Positions 1-5,356 of a DNA stretch of 5,992 nucleotides are shown here, in pieces. Source of the stretch: Pseudomonadota bacterium (lineage in GTDB: Bacteria; Pseudomonadota; Alphaproteobacteria; Rhodobacterales; Rhodobacteraceae). Position 1 is the first letter of the stretch. Each line of letters begins with the position of its first letter. The notes under the pieces are model-generated. The model did no database searches. It saw nothing but the letters and a program-made list of their open reading frames with translations, and had not been told where the DNA came from. The stretch is taken from NCBI GenBank assembly GCA_027592105.1, contig JAQCLA010000152.1:1-5992 (forward strand), written 5' to 3'. The position numbers were made by a program, and so were the translations under genes.

Positions 1-1
1 G

Positions 2-244
2 CTGACGCTCTACCAGTTCGGCACAAATACCGCGCGCCATTTCTTTTGCGCCAGCTGCGGGATCTATACCCACCACCAGCGCCGCTCGAACCCGAACCAA
101 TTCGGCGTCAATCTTGCCTGTTTGCAAGGGATCTCGCCGTGGGATTTGCCCGTGATCGCGGTGAATGACGGCATCAACCACCCCGCGGATGGCGCGCCGC
201 CGCGGGTGGCGGGGATCTTGCGCTACGAGACATCCCCGACATGA
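2..244 (+). CDS. GFA/CENP-V-type zinc-binding protein, C-terminal 80 residues (5' end outside window)
   Basis: The open frame entering at base 2 encodes 80 residues and ends at TGA 242-244. It contains a CxxC pair (C16, C19 of the visible part) in FFCASCGIYTHHQRRSNPNQ, followed by a GVNLACL segment. This is the second half of the GFA fold (glutathione-dependent formaldehyde-activating enzyme/CENP-V superfamily), in which cysteines bind zinc. The family includes Paracoccus Gfa, which promotes S-hydroxymethylglutathione formation, but many members have no known reaction and this motif set looks like one of those uncharacterised subfamilies. The first zinc ligands should lie upstream of the window. 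Its stop overlaps the choV start (ATGA), so the two are probably co-transcribed and translationally coupled. The family call is fairly sure; the reaction is not. Confidence 0.85.
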   Translation: MTLYQFGTNTARHFFCASCGIYTHHQRRSNPNQFGVNLACLQGISPWDLPVIAVNDGINHPADGAPPRVAGILRYETSPT

Positions 245-1254
245 CCCATGCCGTCCGCTTTCATAACGTCTGCATCATGTTCGGCGACGATCCCGCGCCC
301 GCGCTAGAGCGCGCAGATGCAGGCGAAACGCGGGCCGAGATCCAAGCGGCGACTGGTCAGATCTTGGGCGTGCATGATTGCGCGTTGAGCGTGGATGAGG
401 GCGAGATCCTTGTCCTGATGGGCCTGTCGGGGTCGGGCAAATCCACGCTGCTCAGGGCGGTCAACGCGCTCAACCCCGTAGTGCGCGGCCATGTCGAGGT
501 GCGCGTGGGCGCGGCAATGGTGAATGTGACCGAGGCGCGCGGCGCGGCGTTGCGGCAGCTGCGCCAGACCGGTGTGACGATGGTCTTTCAGCAATTCGGC
601 CTGCTGCCGTGGCGCTCCGTGCGCGATAATGTAGGTTTCGGCCTTGAGCTGGCGGGCCTGCCCGAGGCAGAGCGGCGCGCGCGCGTTGATCGGCAATTGG
701 CGTTGGTGGGCCTGTCGGATCGGGCCGAGGCGTTGGTGGGCGAACTCTCGGGCGGCATGCAGCAGCGGGTGGGGCTGGCACGCGCCTTTGCGACCGAGGC
801 ACCGATCCTGTTGATGGATGAGCCGTTCTCGGCCCTCGACCCGCTGATCCGATCGAAGCTGCAGGATGAATTGCTTGATCTGCAACGCGACCTGAAGCGG
901 ACGATCATTTTCGTTAGCCACGACCTTGATGAGGCGTTCAAGATCGGCAATCGCATCGCCATCATGGATGGGGGGCGCATCATCCAATGCGGGACCCCAC
1001 GCGAGATTTTCTCGAACCCCGCCACGGCCTATGTCGCGGAATTTGTGGCCAATATGAACCCGCTGGGCGTGTTGACCGCGCGCGATGTGATGGGGCAGGG
1101 CGCGGGTGGCGTGGTGTCGATTTCTCCTGAGACACCTCTGCGCGAGATCTTGGCGCAATTCGCCAAAGACCCCACCCCCTTGGCGGTGCAAGACGCGGGC
1201 GTTGTCATCGGCACGGTCACACCCGAAAGCGTGACCGCAAGGTTGGGTGCTTGA
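241..1254 (+). CDS. choV: Choline ABC transporter ATP-binding protein ChoV
   Basis: This 337-residue protein is the cytoplasmic ATPase of a choline importer (ChoX binding protein, ChoW permease, ChoV ATPase) of the ProV/OpuAA class. It carries Walker A GLSGSGKST (61-69), a Q-loop in VFQQF (115-119), the ABC signature LSGGMQQ (169-175), Walker B ILLMDEP (189-195, catalytic E194), the D-loop SALD (197-200) and the switch histidine H227 in FVSHD. The family-specific N-terminal block, FGDDP through the GETRAEI and TGQILGVHD segments, precedes Walker A and separates ChoV from generic ProV. After residue 275 only a short degenerate tail remains, not two full CBS domains. The start at 241 keeps the conserved N-terminus. 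No strong Shine-Dalgarno is visible, which fits coupling through the ATGA overlap with the gene upstream. choW and choX are not in the window; the gene on the 3' side is convergent gcdH. What is imported exactly (choline or betaine) is inferred from the family. Confidence 0.93.
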   Translation: MTHAVRFHNVCIMFGDDPAPALERADAGETRAEIQAATGQILGVHDCALSVDEGEILVLMGLSGSGKSTLLRAVNALNPVVRGHVEVRVGAAMVNVTEARGAALRQLRQTGVTMVFQQFGLLPWRSVRDNVGFGLELAGLPEAERRARVDRQLALVGLSDRAEALVGELSGGMQQRVGLARAFATEAPILLMDEPFSALDPLIRSKLQDELLDLQRDLKRTIIFVSHDLDEAFKIGNRIAIMDGGRIIQCGTPREIFSNPATAYVAEFVANMNPLGVLTARDVMGQGAGGVVSISPETPLREILAQFAKDPTPLAVQDAGVVIGTVTPESVTARLGA

Positions 1255-1285
1255 GACGCTGACTTTTCTTACGAACAACCGGGTC

Positions 1286-2500
1286 TCAGAAAAACGCCTG
1301 TAGCCCGGTTTGCGCGCGGCCCAAGATCAGCGCATGCACATCATGTGTGCCCTCGTAGGTGTTCACTGTCTCGAGGTTCTGGGCGTGACGCATGACATGG
1401 TATTCCGCCATGATCCCGTTGCCGCCATGCATATCGCGCGCGGCCCGTGCGATATCGAGTGCCTTGCCGCAATTGTTGCGCTTGATCAGCGAAATCACCT
1501 CGGGCGCGCAGCTGCCATCCTCGAGCATGCGACCGGCGCGCAGGGCTGCTTGTAGCCCCAGCGCGATCTCGGTCTGCATGTCGGCGAGCTTTTTCTGAAA
1601 CAGCTGCGTCTGGGCCAAGGGGCGGTCGAACTGCACCCGGTCGAGACCATATTGCCGCGCGCGGTGCCAGCAATCCTCGGCCGCGCCCATGACACCCCAA
1701 GCGATGCCATAGCGCGCGCGGTTGAGGCAACCGAACGGCCCCTTGAGGCCCTCGACGCCGGGCAACAGCGCATCCTCGGGGACGGCGACATCCTTCATCA
1801 CGATTTCGCCGGTGACAGAGGCACGAAGCGAAAGCTTGCCGCCGATCTTGGGGGCGCTCAGCCCTGCCATGCCTTTTTCAAGGATGAAGCCACGGATTTT
1901 GCCATCATGCGCTTCGGATTTGGCCCAAACGACGAAAACATCGGCGATGGGGCTGTTTGAAATCCACATCTTGGCGCCGTTCAGCACATAGCCGTCTGCG
2001 GTTTTCTTGGCCACGGTCTTCATGCCGGCGGGGTCCGATCCGGCGTCGGGTTCGGTCAGTCCGAAGCAGCCGATCAGCTTGCCTGCTGCCAGACCGGGCA
2101 GGTATTTCTGGCGCTGCGCTTCCGAGCCATAGGCATGGATCGGATACATCACGAGGCTTGATTGCACGCTCATCATCGAGCGATATCCGCTGTCGACACG
2201 CTCGACCTCGCGCGCGACAAGGCCGTAAGTCACATATCCCGCGCCCAGCCCGCCATATGCCTCGGGGATGGTGACCCCCAAAAGGCCCATTTCGCCCATC
2301 TCGGCAAAGATCTCGGGGGCGACGCGCTCGTTGAGATAGGCGTCACTGACCCGCGTCATCAGCTTGTCTTGCGCATAGGCGCGTGCGCTGTCGGCGATCA
2401 TTCGCTCCTCTTCGCTCAGCTGTGCGGCGAGGTGGAACGGATCGGCCCAGTCGAAGGGTGCGAGAGAGGGGCCGGAATAGCGGGTCTGTCCGTCGGGCAT
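1286..2500 (-). CDS. gcdH: Glutaryl-CoA dehydrogenase (acyl-CoA dehydrogenase family)
   Basis: This 404-residue FAD enzyme oxidises and decarboxylates glutaryl-CoA to crotonyl-CoA, passing electrons to ETF in lysine, tryptophan and glutarate breakdown. It is close to human GCDH through the central segments: GYRSMMSVQSSLVMYPI (105-121, with R107 equivalent to the substrate-binding arginine), GCFGLTEPDAGSDP (144-157) and the FAD-contacting MWISNSP (178-184). The catalytic base is E383 in NTYEGTHD. RYGIAWGVMGAAEDCW and MHGGNGI are further family blocks. The start at 2500 is chosen because AAAGGAGA lies 7 nt upstream and the 404-residue length is normal. The frame stays open to an ATG at 2623, but the extra 41 residues look non-homologous and have no ribosome site. 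It is monocistronic in view, convergent with choV, and probably transcribed from the region around 2530-2560. No LysR-type regulator or CoA-transferase partner is in the window. Confidence 0.96.
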   Translation of the reverse strand: MPDGQTRYSGPSLAPFDWADPFHLAAQLSEEERMIADSARAYAQDKLMTRVSDAYLNERVAPEIFAEMGEMGLLGVTIPEAYGGLGAGYVTYGLVAREVERVDSGYRSMMSVQSSLVMYPIHAYGSEAQRQKYLPGLAAGKLIGCFGLTEPDAGSDPAGMKTVAKKTADGYVLNGAKMWISNSPIADVFVVWAKSEAHDGKIRGFILEKGMAGLSAPKIGGKLSLRASVTGEIVMKDVAVPEDALLPGVEGLKGPFGCLNRARYGIAWGVMGAAEDCWHRARQYGLDRVQFDRPLAQTQLFQKKLADMQTEIALGLQAALRAGRMLEDGSCAPEVISLIKRNNCGKALDIARAARDMHGGNGIMAEYHVMRHAQNLETVNTYEGTHDVHALILGRAQTGLQAFF

Positions 2501-2507
2501 GGCGGGG

Positions 2508-2515
2508 TCTCCTTT
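2508..2515 (-). promoter_or_regulatory. Ribosome binding site of gcdH
   Basis: On the minus strand AAAGGAGA lies 7 nt before the ATG at 2500-2498. It is the best Shine-Dalgarno sequence in the window and decides the gcdH start against the in-frame ATGs at 2533 and 2623. Confidence 0.8.
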
Positions 2516-2538
2516 GGGCTGGCACCGATTCATATCAT

Positions 2539-2555
2539 TTGCAGCGATTGTGCAA
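2539..2555 (-). promoter_or_regulatory. Candidate operator (TTGCA-N7-TGCAA) upstream of gcdH
   Basis: A perfect 5-bp inverted repeat with a 7-bp spacer lies about 40-55 bp upstream of the gcdH start codon. On the minus strand it overlaps a possible -35 element (TTGCAC, 2555-2550). A weak -10-like TATGAA lies at 2534-2529, but the 15-bp spacing is short. The position would suit a repressor or LysR-type activator of gcdH. The regulator is not identifiable, and a 5-bp palindrome can occur by chance. Confidence 0.3.
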
Positions 2556-2620
2556 GCCTTTGGCCAAGAGGCGAGGTTGGTTCGGCGAAAATCAGGCGAA
2601 GTTTGGCGGCCTGCGTCGTT

Positions 2621-2700
2621 CAATAAATTTACTTAATAAGATATATTGACCTATTTATTCTGATTTTATGGGTAAAATATTTACATTTTAAGATATAATC
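2621..2700. other. AT-rich intergenic island with repeats
   Basis: By my count only 14 of these 80 bases are G or C, in strong contrast to the GC-rich sequence on both sides. It holds a 9-bp direct repeat, TAAGATATA, at 2637-2645 and 2689-2697 (52 bp apart). It also has an inverted repeat ATTTTA-TGGG-TAAAAT (2663-2678) followed by another ATTTTA (2685-2690). No reading frame of note lies inside it. It separates gcdH from the broken end of the photolyase-like pseudogene. It could be a duplex-unwinding or protein-binding region, the scar of an insertion, or simply relaxed spacer. Confidence 0.6.
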
Positions 2701-3097
2701 ACGACTTATCCACAGGTGGTCCAGTGACCCAGCGCCATGACACCGTCTTTGGCGCCGGATCGCCGTCGCGCAGGTCGCGCATGAACAAATCAGCCCCCGC
2801 TTCCCACCACAGGCGCAGTTTCAAGATACGGATCGCGGCCATCCACATCCGTGCGCGATTGTGCAGATACCCTGTCGCGACCAATTCGCGCATCCATGCC
2901 TCAAAGTATCGATCCCTGTCAGCCCTGCGGCTGCGGCGGCAAAGCCATCATCATGGCGGCCTGCGTCCAGCACCCGCGTCAACATGCGGAGGGTCTTGGG
3001 CGGCGAGATCGAAATTGCGCCGTGCGGCATAGTTGCGCCCTGCGCGCGGCACGAAGCGGCGCCGCCGTTCAATCGCATGGGTGCGCGTGGCAGAGAT
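2699..3097 (-). pseudogene. Decayed photolyase/cryptochrome-like FAD-binding protein
   Basis: Three minus-strand pieces in different frames match one family. (1) 3097-3000 reads ISATRTHAIERRRR then FVPRAGRNYAARRNFDLAA, resembling the N-terminus of rhodobacteral photolyase-like proteins. An ATC codon sits where the start would be, and no ATG, GTG or TTG lies just upstream in frame. (2) 3000-2911 reads through RVLDAGRHDDGFAAAAAGL then TGID. (3) 2912-2699 reads RYFEAWMRELVATGYLHNRA then RMWMAAI, and later DGDPAPKTVSWRWVTG. This covers the FAD-binding motif (G-Y-x-H-N-R-x-R-M) and the DGD motif of the PF03441 domain, and it aligns well with the C-terminal region of E. coli PhrB. Intact proteins are roughly 450-520 residues, so most of the middle and everything after WRWVTG are gone. 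A single missing nucleotide near 2912 would rejoin pieces 2 and 3 as TGIDxFEAW. The function, light-dependent DNA repair or light sensing, is lost here. The family call for piece 3 is firm; for piece 1 it is moderately firm. Confidence 0.8.
2706..2714 (+). promoter_or_regulatory. Consensus DnaA box (TTATCCACA)
   Basis: This is a perfect match to the classical 9-mer DnaA box, 6 bp from the right edge of the AT-rich island. It sits within the aberrant 3' tail of the photolyase-like pseudogene. I see only this single copy nearby, so it may be a chance match or a DnaA-titrating or regulatory site; a true origin would normally have several. Confidence 0.35.
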
Positions 3098-3177
3098 GCG
3101 AGTATTTCGGTGGTTTTGATTATCGCGGCCAAGCGAGGTGAGGGCCGGGCCATGTCGATCGAATTCGCCCCGTGCCC

Positions 3178-3206
3178 TTGCAGCCCCCCCAACCCACCAC
3201 TAAGAC
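3178..3206 (+). promoter_or_regulatory. Candidate clpP promoter
   Basis: TTGCAG (3178-3183) and TAAGAC (3201-3206) are separated by 17 bp, with a C-rich spacer. Transcription would begin near 3213, leaving a leader of about 30 nt before the clpP ATG at 3245. The preserved TTG in the -35 and CTA in the -10 region are the positions usually kept in rhodobacteral sigma-32 promoters, which would suit a heat-shock gene, but the match is partial. If it is real, the alternative ATG at 3209 would lie at or upstream of the transcript start and could not be used. Confidence 0.35.
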
Positions 3207-3244
3207 TGATGCGTAACAGCAATTCGCATTCGGGGCAGGCCGCT

Positions 3245-3877
3245 ATGATTGATCCTATTGACCATTACATGAATAACCTTGTGCCGATGGTGGTCGAACA
3301 GACCAGCCGGGGCGAGCGGGCCTATGATATCTTCTCGCGCTTGTTGAAGGAGCGGATCATCTTTTTGTCCGGCCCGGTCCATGACGGCATGGCCAGCTTG
3401 ATCGTCGCGCAGCTTTTGCACCTTGAGGCCGAGAATCCCTCCAAGGAAATCTCGATGTATATCAACTCGCCCGGTGGCGTGGTGACCTCGGGCCTGTCGA
3501 TCTATGACACGATGCAGTACATCAAGCCCAAGGTTTCAACCTTGGTGGTTGGCCAAGCCGCCTCGATGGGGTCGCTTTTGTTGACCGCTGGCGAAAAGGG
3601 CATGCGCTTCTCCTTGCCCAATAGCCGGATCATGGTTCACCAGCCCTCGGGCGGCTATCAGGGGCAGGCGACGGATATCATGATCCACGCCAAGGAAACC
3701 CAAAAGCTCAAGGACCGGCTGAACCAGATCTATGTCAAGCATACCGGTCAAAGCTTCGAGGCGGTGGTCGAAGGGCTTGAGCGGGATAATTTCATGGATG
3801 CCGAACAGGCCAAGGCCTGGGGCTTGATTGACGAGATCGTGGAAACCCGCGTTCCTGCCGGTGGCGACGCCAAGTGA
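3245..3877 (+). CDS. clpP: ATP-dependent Clp protease proteolytic subunit ClpP
   Basis: This 210-residue serine peptidase forms the double-heptameric chamber of ClpXP/ClpAP in the cytosol and degrades unfolded substrates fed in by the ATPase. The catalytic triad is complete: S107 in GQAASMGS, H132 in MVHQPSGG and D181 in ERDNFM. The oligomerisation and substrate-channel blocks INSPGGVVTSGLSIYDTMQY (73-92) and VKHTGQ (164-169) are present. The N-terminus MIDPIDHYMNNLVPMVVEQT is typical of alphaproteobacterial ClpP, without the longer propeptide of E. coli. The frame is open far upstream (to 2861), but that stretch is the pseudogene read backwards plus the promoter region, so I use the ATG at 3245. 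Its ribosome site is only a G-rich GGGGCAGG (3232-3239), 5 nt away. clpX follows 143 bp downstream. Heat-shock control is likely from family knowledge and weakly supported by the promoter candidate. Confidence 0.97.
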   Translation: MIDPIDHYMNNLVPMVVEQTSRGERAYDIFSRLLKERIIFLSGPVHDGMASLIVAQLLHLEAENPSKEISMYINSPGGVVTSGLSIYDTMQYIKPKVSTLVVGQAASMGSLLLTAGEKGMRFSLPNSRIMVHQPSGGYQGQATDIMIHAKETQKLKDRLNQIYVKHTGQSFEAVVEGLERDNFMDAEQAKAWGLIDEIVETRVPAGGDAK

Positions 3878-3887
3878 TCGGCGCCGG

Positions 3888-3911
3888 TCCCGCCGATTTC
3901 GGTGGGATTTT
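3888..3911 (+). terminator. Weak intrinsic terminator/attenuator after clpP
   Basis: An 8-bp stem TCCCGCCG / CGGTGGGA (one G-T pair) with a 4-nt ATTT loop begins 10 nt after the clpP stop and is followed by only four T residues. The short T-run suggests partial termination, letting some transcripts continue into clpX. Confidence 0.6.
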
Positions 3912-3939
3912 GACATTGTGGTGTCGGATCGCCTGTTCT
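3910..3939 (+). promoter_or_regulatory. Candidate clpX promoter
   Basis: A perfect sigma-70 -35 hexamer TTGACA (3910-3915) starts inside the T-run of the clpP terminator. An 18-bp spacer leads to a weak -10-like TGTTCT (3934-3939; three of six consensus bases). The start of transcription would be about 75 nt before clpX. Weak -10 elements are usual in high-GC alphaproteobacteria, so the call rests mainly on the -35 and the position. Confidence 0.4.
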
Positions 3940-4008
3940 AGGCTTTTCGGGACGGGGTGCGCGCGTCACTGCGTGTGCACTGGGGCAAGATGGCCCGACA
4001 GACCGGTT

Positions 4009-4014
4009 GAGGTG
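4009..4014 (+). promoter_or_regulatory. Ribosome binding site of clpX
   Basis: GAGGTG lies 6 nt before the ATG at 4021 and fits a standard Shine-Dalgarno. It supports this start, which also gives the family-typical N-terminus just ahead of the zinc finger. Confidence 0.7.
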
Positions 4015-4020
4015 TAGAGC

Positions 4021-5286
4021 ATGGCGAATTCATCCAGTAGCGACACGAAGAACACGCTTTATTGTTCGTTCTGCGGCAAAAGCCAGCACGAGGTGCGCAA
4101 GCTGATCGCCGGGCCGACGGTTTTCATCTGCGATGAATGCGTCGAGCTTTGCATGGATATCATCCGCGAAGAGACCAAGACATCGGGGCTGAAATCGGCG
4201 GGCGGCGTGCCGACCCCGCTAGAGATTTGCGATGTGCTTGATGATTACGTGATCGGCCAGCGCCACGCCAAGCGCGTGCTGTCGGTGGCCGTGCATAATC
4301 ACTACAAGCGGCTCAACAACGCGGGCAAATCCGATATCGAGCTGGCGAAATCCAACATCTTGCTGATCGGCCCCACGGGTTGCGGCAAGACGCTGCTGGC
4401 GCAGACCTTGGCGCGCATCCTTGATGTGCCTTTCACCATGGCCGATGCGACGACGCTGACCGAAGCGGGCTATGTGGGCGAGGATGTCGAGAACATCATC
4501 CTCAAGCTGTTGCAGGCCAGCGAATACAATGTCGAACGCGCGCAGCGCGGCATCGTCTATATCGACGAGGTCGACAAGATCACCCGCAAATCCGACAATC
4601 CCTCGATCACCCGCGATGTCTCGGGCGAGGGTGTGCAGCAAGCACTTCTGAAGATCATGGAAGGCACGGTCGCCTCTGTGCCGCCGCAAGGCGGGCGCAA
4701 GCATCCGCAGCAGGAATTCCTGCAGGTCGACACAACGAACATCTTGTTCATCTGCGGCGGTGCCTTCGCCGGGCTCGACAAGATCATCGCGCAGCGCGGC
4801 AAGGGCAGCGCGATGGGCTTTGGTGCCGATGTGCGCGACCCCGAATCCAAATCGGTGGGCGAGTATTTCAAGGATCTCGAACCCGAGGATCTGTTGAAAT
4901 TCGGCCTGATCCCCGAATTCGTTGGCCGCTTGCCCGTTCTGGCCACGCTCGAGGATCTTGATGAGGCAGCTTTGGTCACCATTCTGACCGAGCCGAAGAA
5001 TGCGCTGGTCAAGCAATACCAGCGTCTTTTCGAGCTTGAGGATGTGAAGCTCAAGTTCACAGACGACGCGCTGAACGCTATCGCCAAGCGCGCCATCATG
5101 CGCAAGACCGGCGCGCGCGGCTTGCGTTCGATCATGGAAGATATCTTGCTCAACACCATGTTCGACCTGCCCAGCACCGAGGGCGTGGAAGAGGTGGTGG
5201 TCAATGAAGAGGCCGTGACCTCGGAGGCGCAGCCGCTGATGATCTATTCCGAGCGCAAGAAAGAAGAACCCGCCAGCGCGGGCTGA
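4021..5286 (+). CDS. clpX: ATP-dependent Clp protease ATP-binding subunit ClpX
   Basis: This 421-residue hexameric AAA+ unfoldase recognises tagged proteins (for example ssrA-tagged), unfolds them and threads them into ClpP; in alphaproteobacteria ClpXP also drives cell-cycle proteolysis. The N-terminal C4 zinc-binding domain has C15, C18, C37 and C40 (YCSFCGK, ICDEC). The AAA+ module has Walker A GPTGCGKT (117-124), pore loop GYVGEDV (150-156), Walker B IVYIDEVDK (178-186), the GGRKHP pore loop (224-229), FVGRLPV (300-306) and sensor 2 GARGLRS (364-370). The ClpP-docking loop reads MGF (265-267), where E. coli has IGF. Length is normal and all active motifs are intact. It lies 143 bp after clpP, so the two are probably partly co-transcribed, with an extra promoter at about 3910. 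lon does not follow, unlike in many proteobacteria; a strong terminator and a convergent gene do. Confidence 0.98.
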   Translation: MANSSSSDTKNTLYCSFCGKSQHEVRKLIAGPTVFICDECVELCMDIIREETKTSGLKSAGGVPTPLEICDVLDDYVIGQRHAKRVLSVAVHNHYKRLNNAGKSDIELAKSNILLIGPTGCGKTLLAQTLARILDVPFTMADATTLTEAGYVGEDVENIILKLLQASEYNVERAQRGIVYIDEVDKITRKSDNPSITRDVSGEGVQQALLKIMEGTVASVPPQGGRKHPQQEFLQVDTTNILFICGGAFAGLDKIIAQRGKGSAMGFGADVRDPESKSVGEYFKDLEPEDLLKFGLIPEFVGRLPVLATLEDLDEAALVTILTEPKNALVKQYQRLFELEDVKLKFTDDALNAIAKRAIMRKTGARGLRSIMEDILLNTMFDLPSTEGVEEVVVNEEAVTSEAQPLMIYSERKKEEPASAG

Positions 5287-5306
5287 CCCTTGCGCAGAGC
5301 AACGCA

Positions 5307-5337
5307 AACGGCCTCACCGATTGGTGGGGCCGTTTTT
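5307..5337 (+). terminator. Strong intrinsic terminator of clpX
   Basis: A 12-bp stem AACGGCCTCACC / GGTGGGGCCGTT (one T-G pair) with a 4-nt GATT loop runs into TTTTT, starting 20 nt after the clpX stop. The opposite strand has the same hairpin but only a three-base T-run, so it may also slow transcripts from the convergent gene ending at 5357. Confidence 0.92.
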
Positions 5338-5356
5338 GTTTGTGGCAGGCCCCCCG

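Noticed and set aside
304..1278. Long open frame on the strand opposite choV
   Set aside because: It is a shadow of choV, with composition rich in R, H and Q and no family resemblance.
1252..1288. TGAGAC...GTCTCA inverted repeat spanning both stop codons of choV and gcdH, as a bidirectional terminator
   Set aside because: Half of the hexamer is simply the two facing TGA stops, the loop is 25 nt and there is no T-run, so it is probably chance.
2501..2623. In-frame N-terminal extension of gcdH to an ATG at 2623
   Set aside because: It has no ribosome site, its residues do not resemble the family, and a strong Shine-Dalgarno plus normal length support the start at 2500.
2646..2678. Plus-strand promoter from TTGACC at 2646 with TAAAAT at 2673
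   Set aside because: The spacing is 21 bp and no plus-strand gene lies near; it is expected by chance in AT-rich DNA.
2633..2702. CtrA-type sites (TTAA-N7-TTAA) in the AT-rich island
   Set aside because: TTAA occurs at 2633 and 2688, but neither is followed by a second TTAA half-site seven bases later.
2861..3244. Long in-frame extension of clpP upstream of 3245
   Set aside because: The stretch is the photolyase-like remnant read on the opposite strand. ClpP of normal length starts at 3245.
4219..5307. Long open frame on the strand opposite clpX
   Set aside because: It is a shadow frame caused by GC-rich codon use, with no recognisable motifs, lying wholly over a certain clpX.
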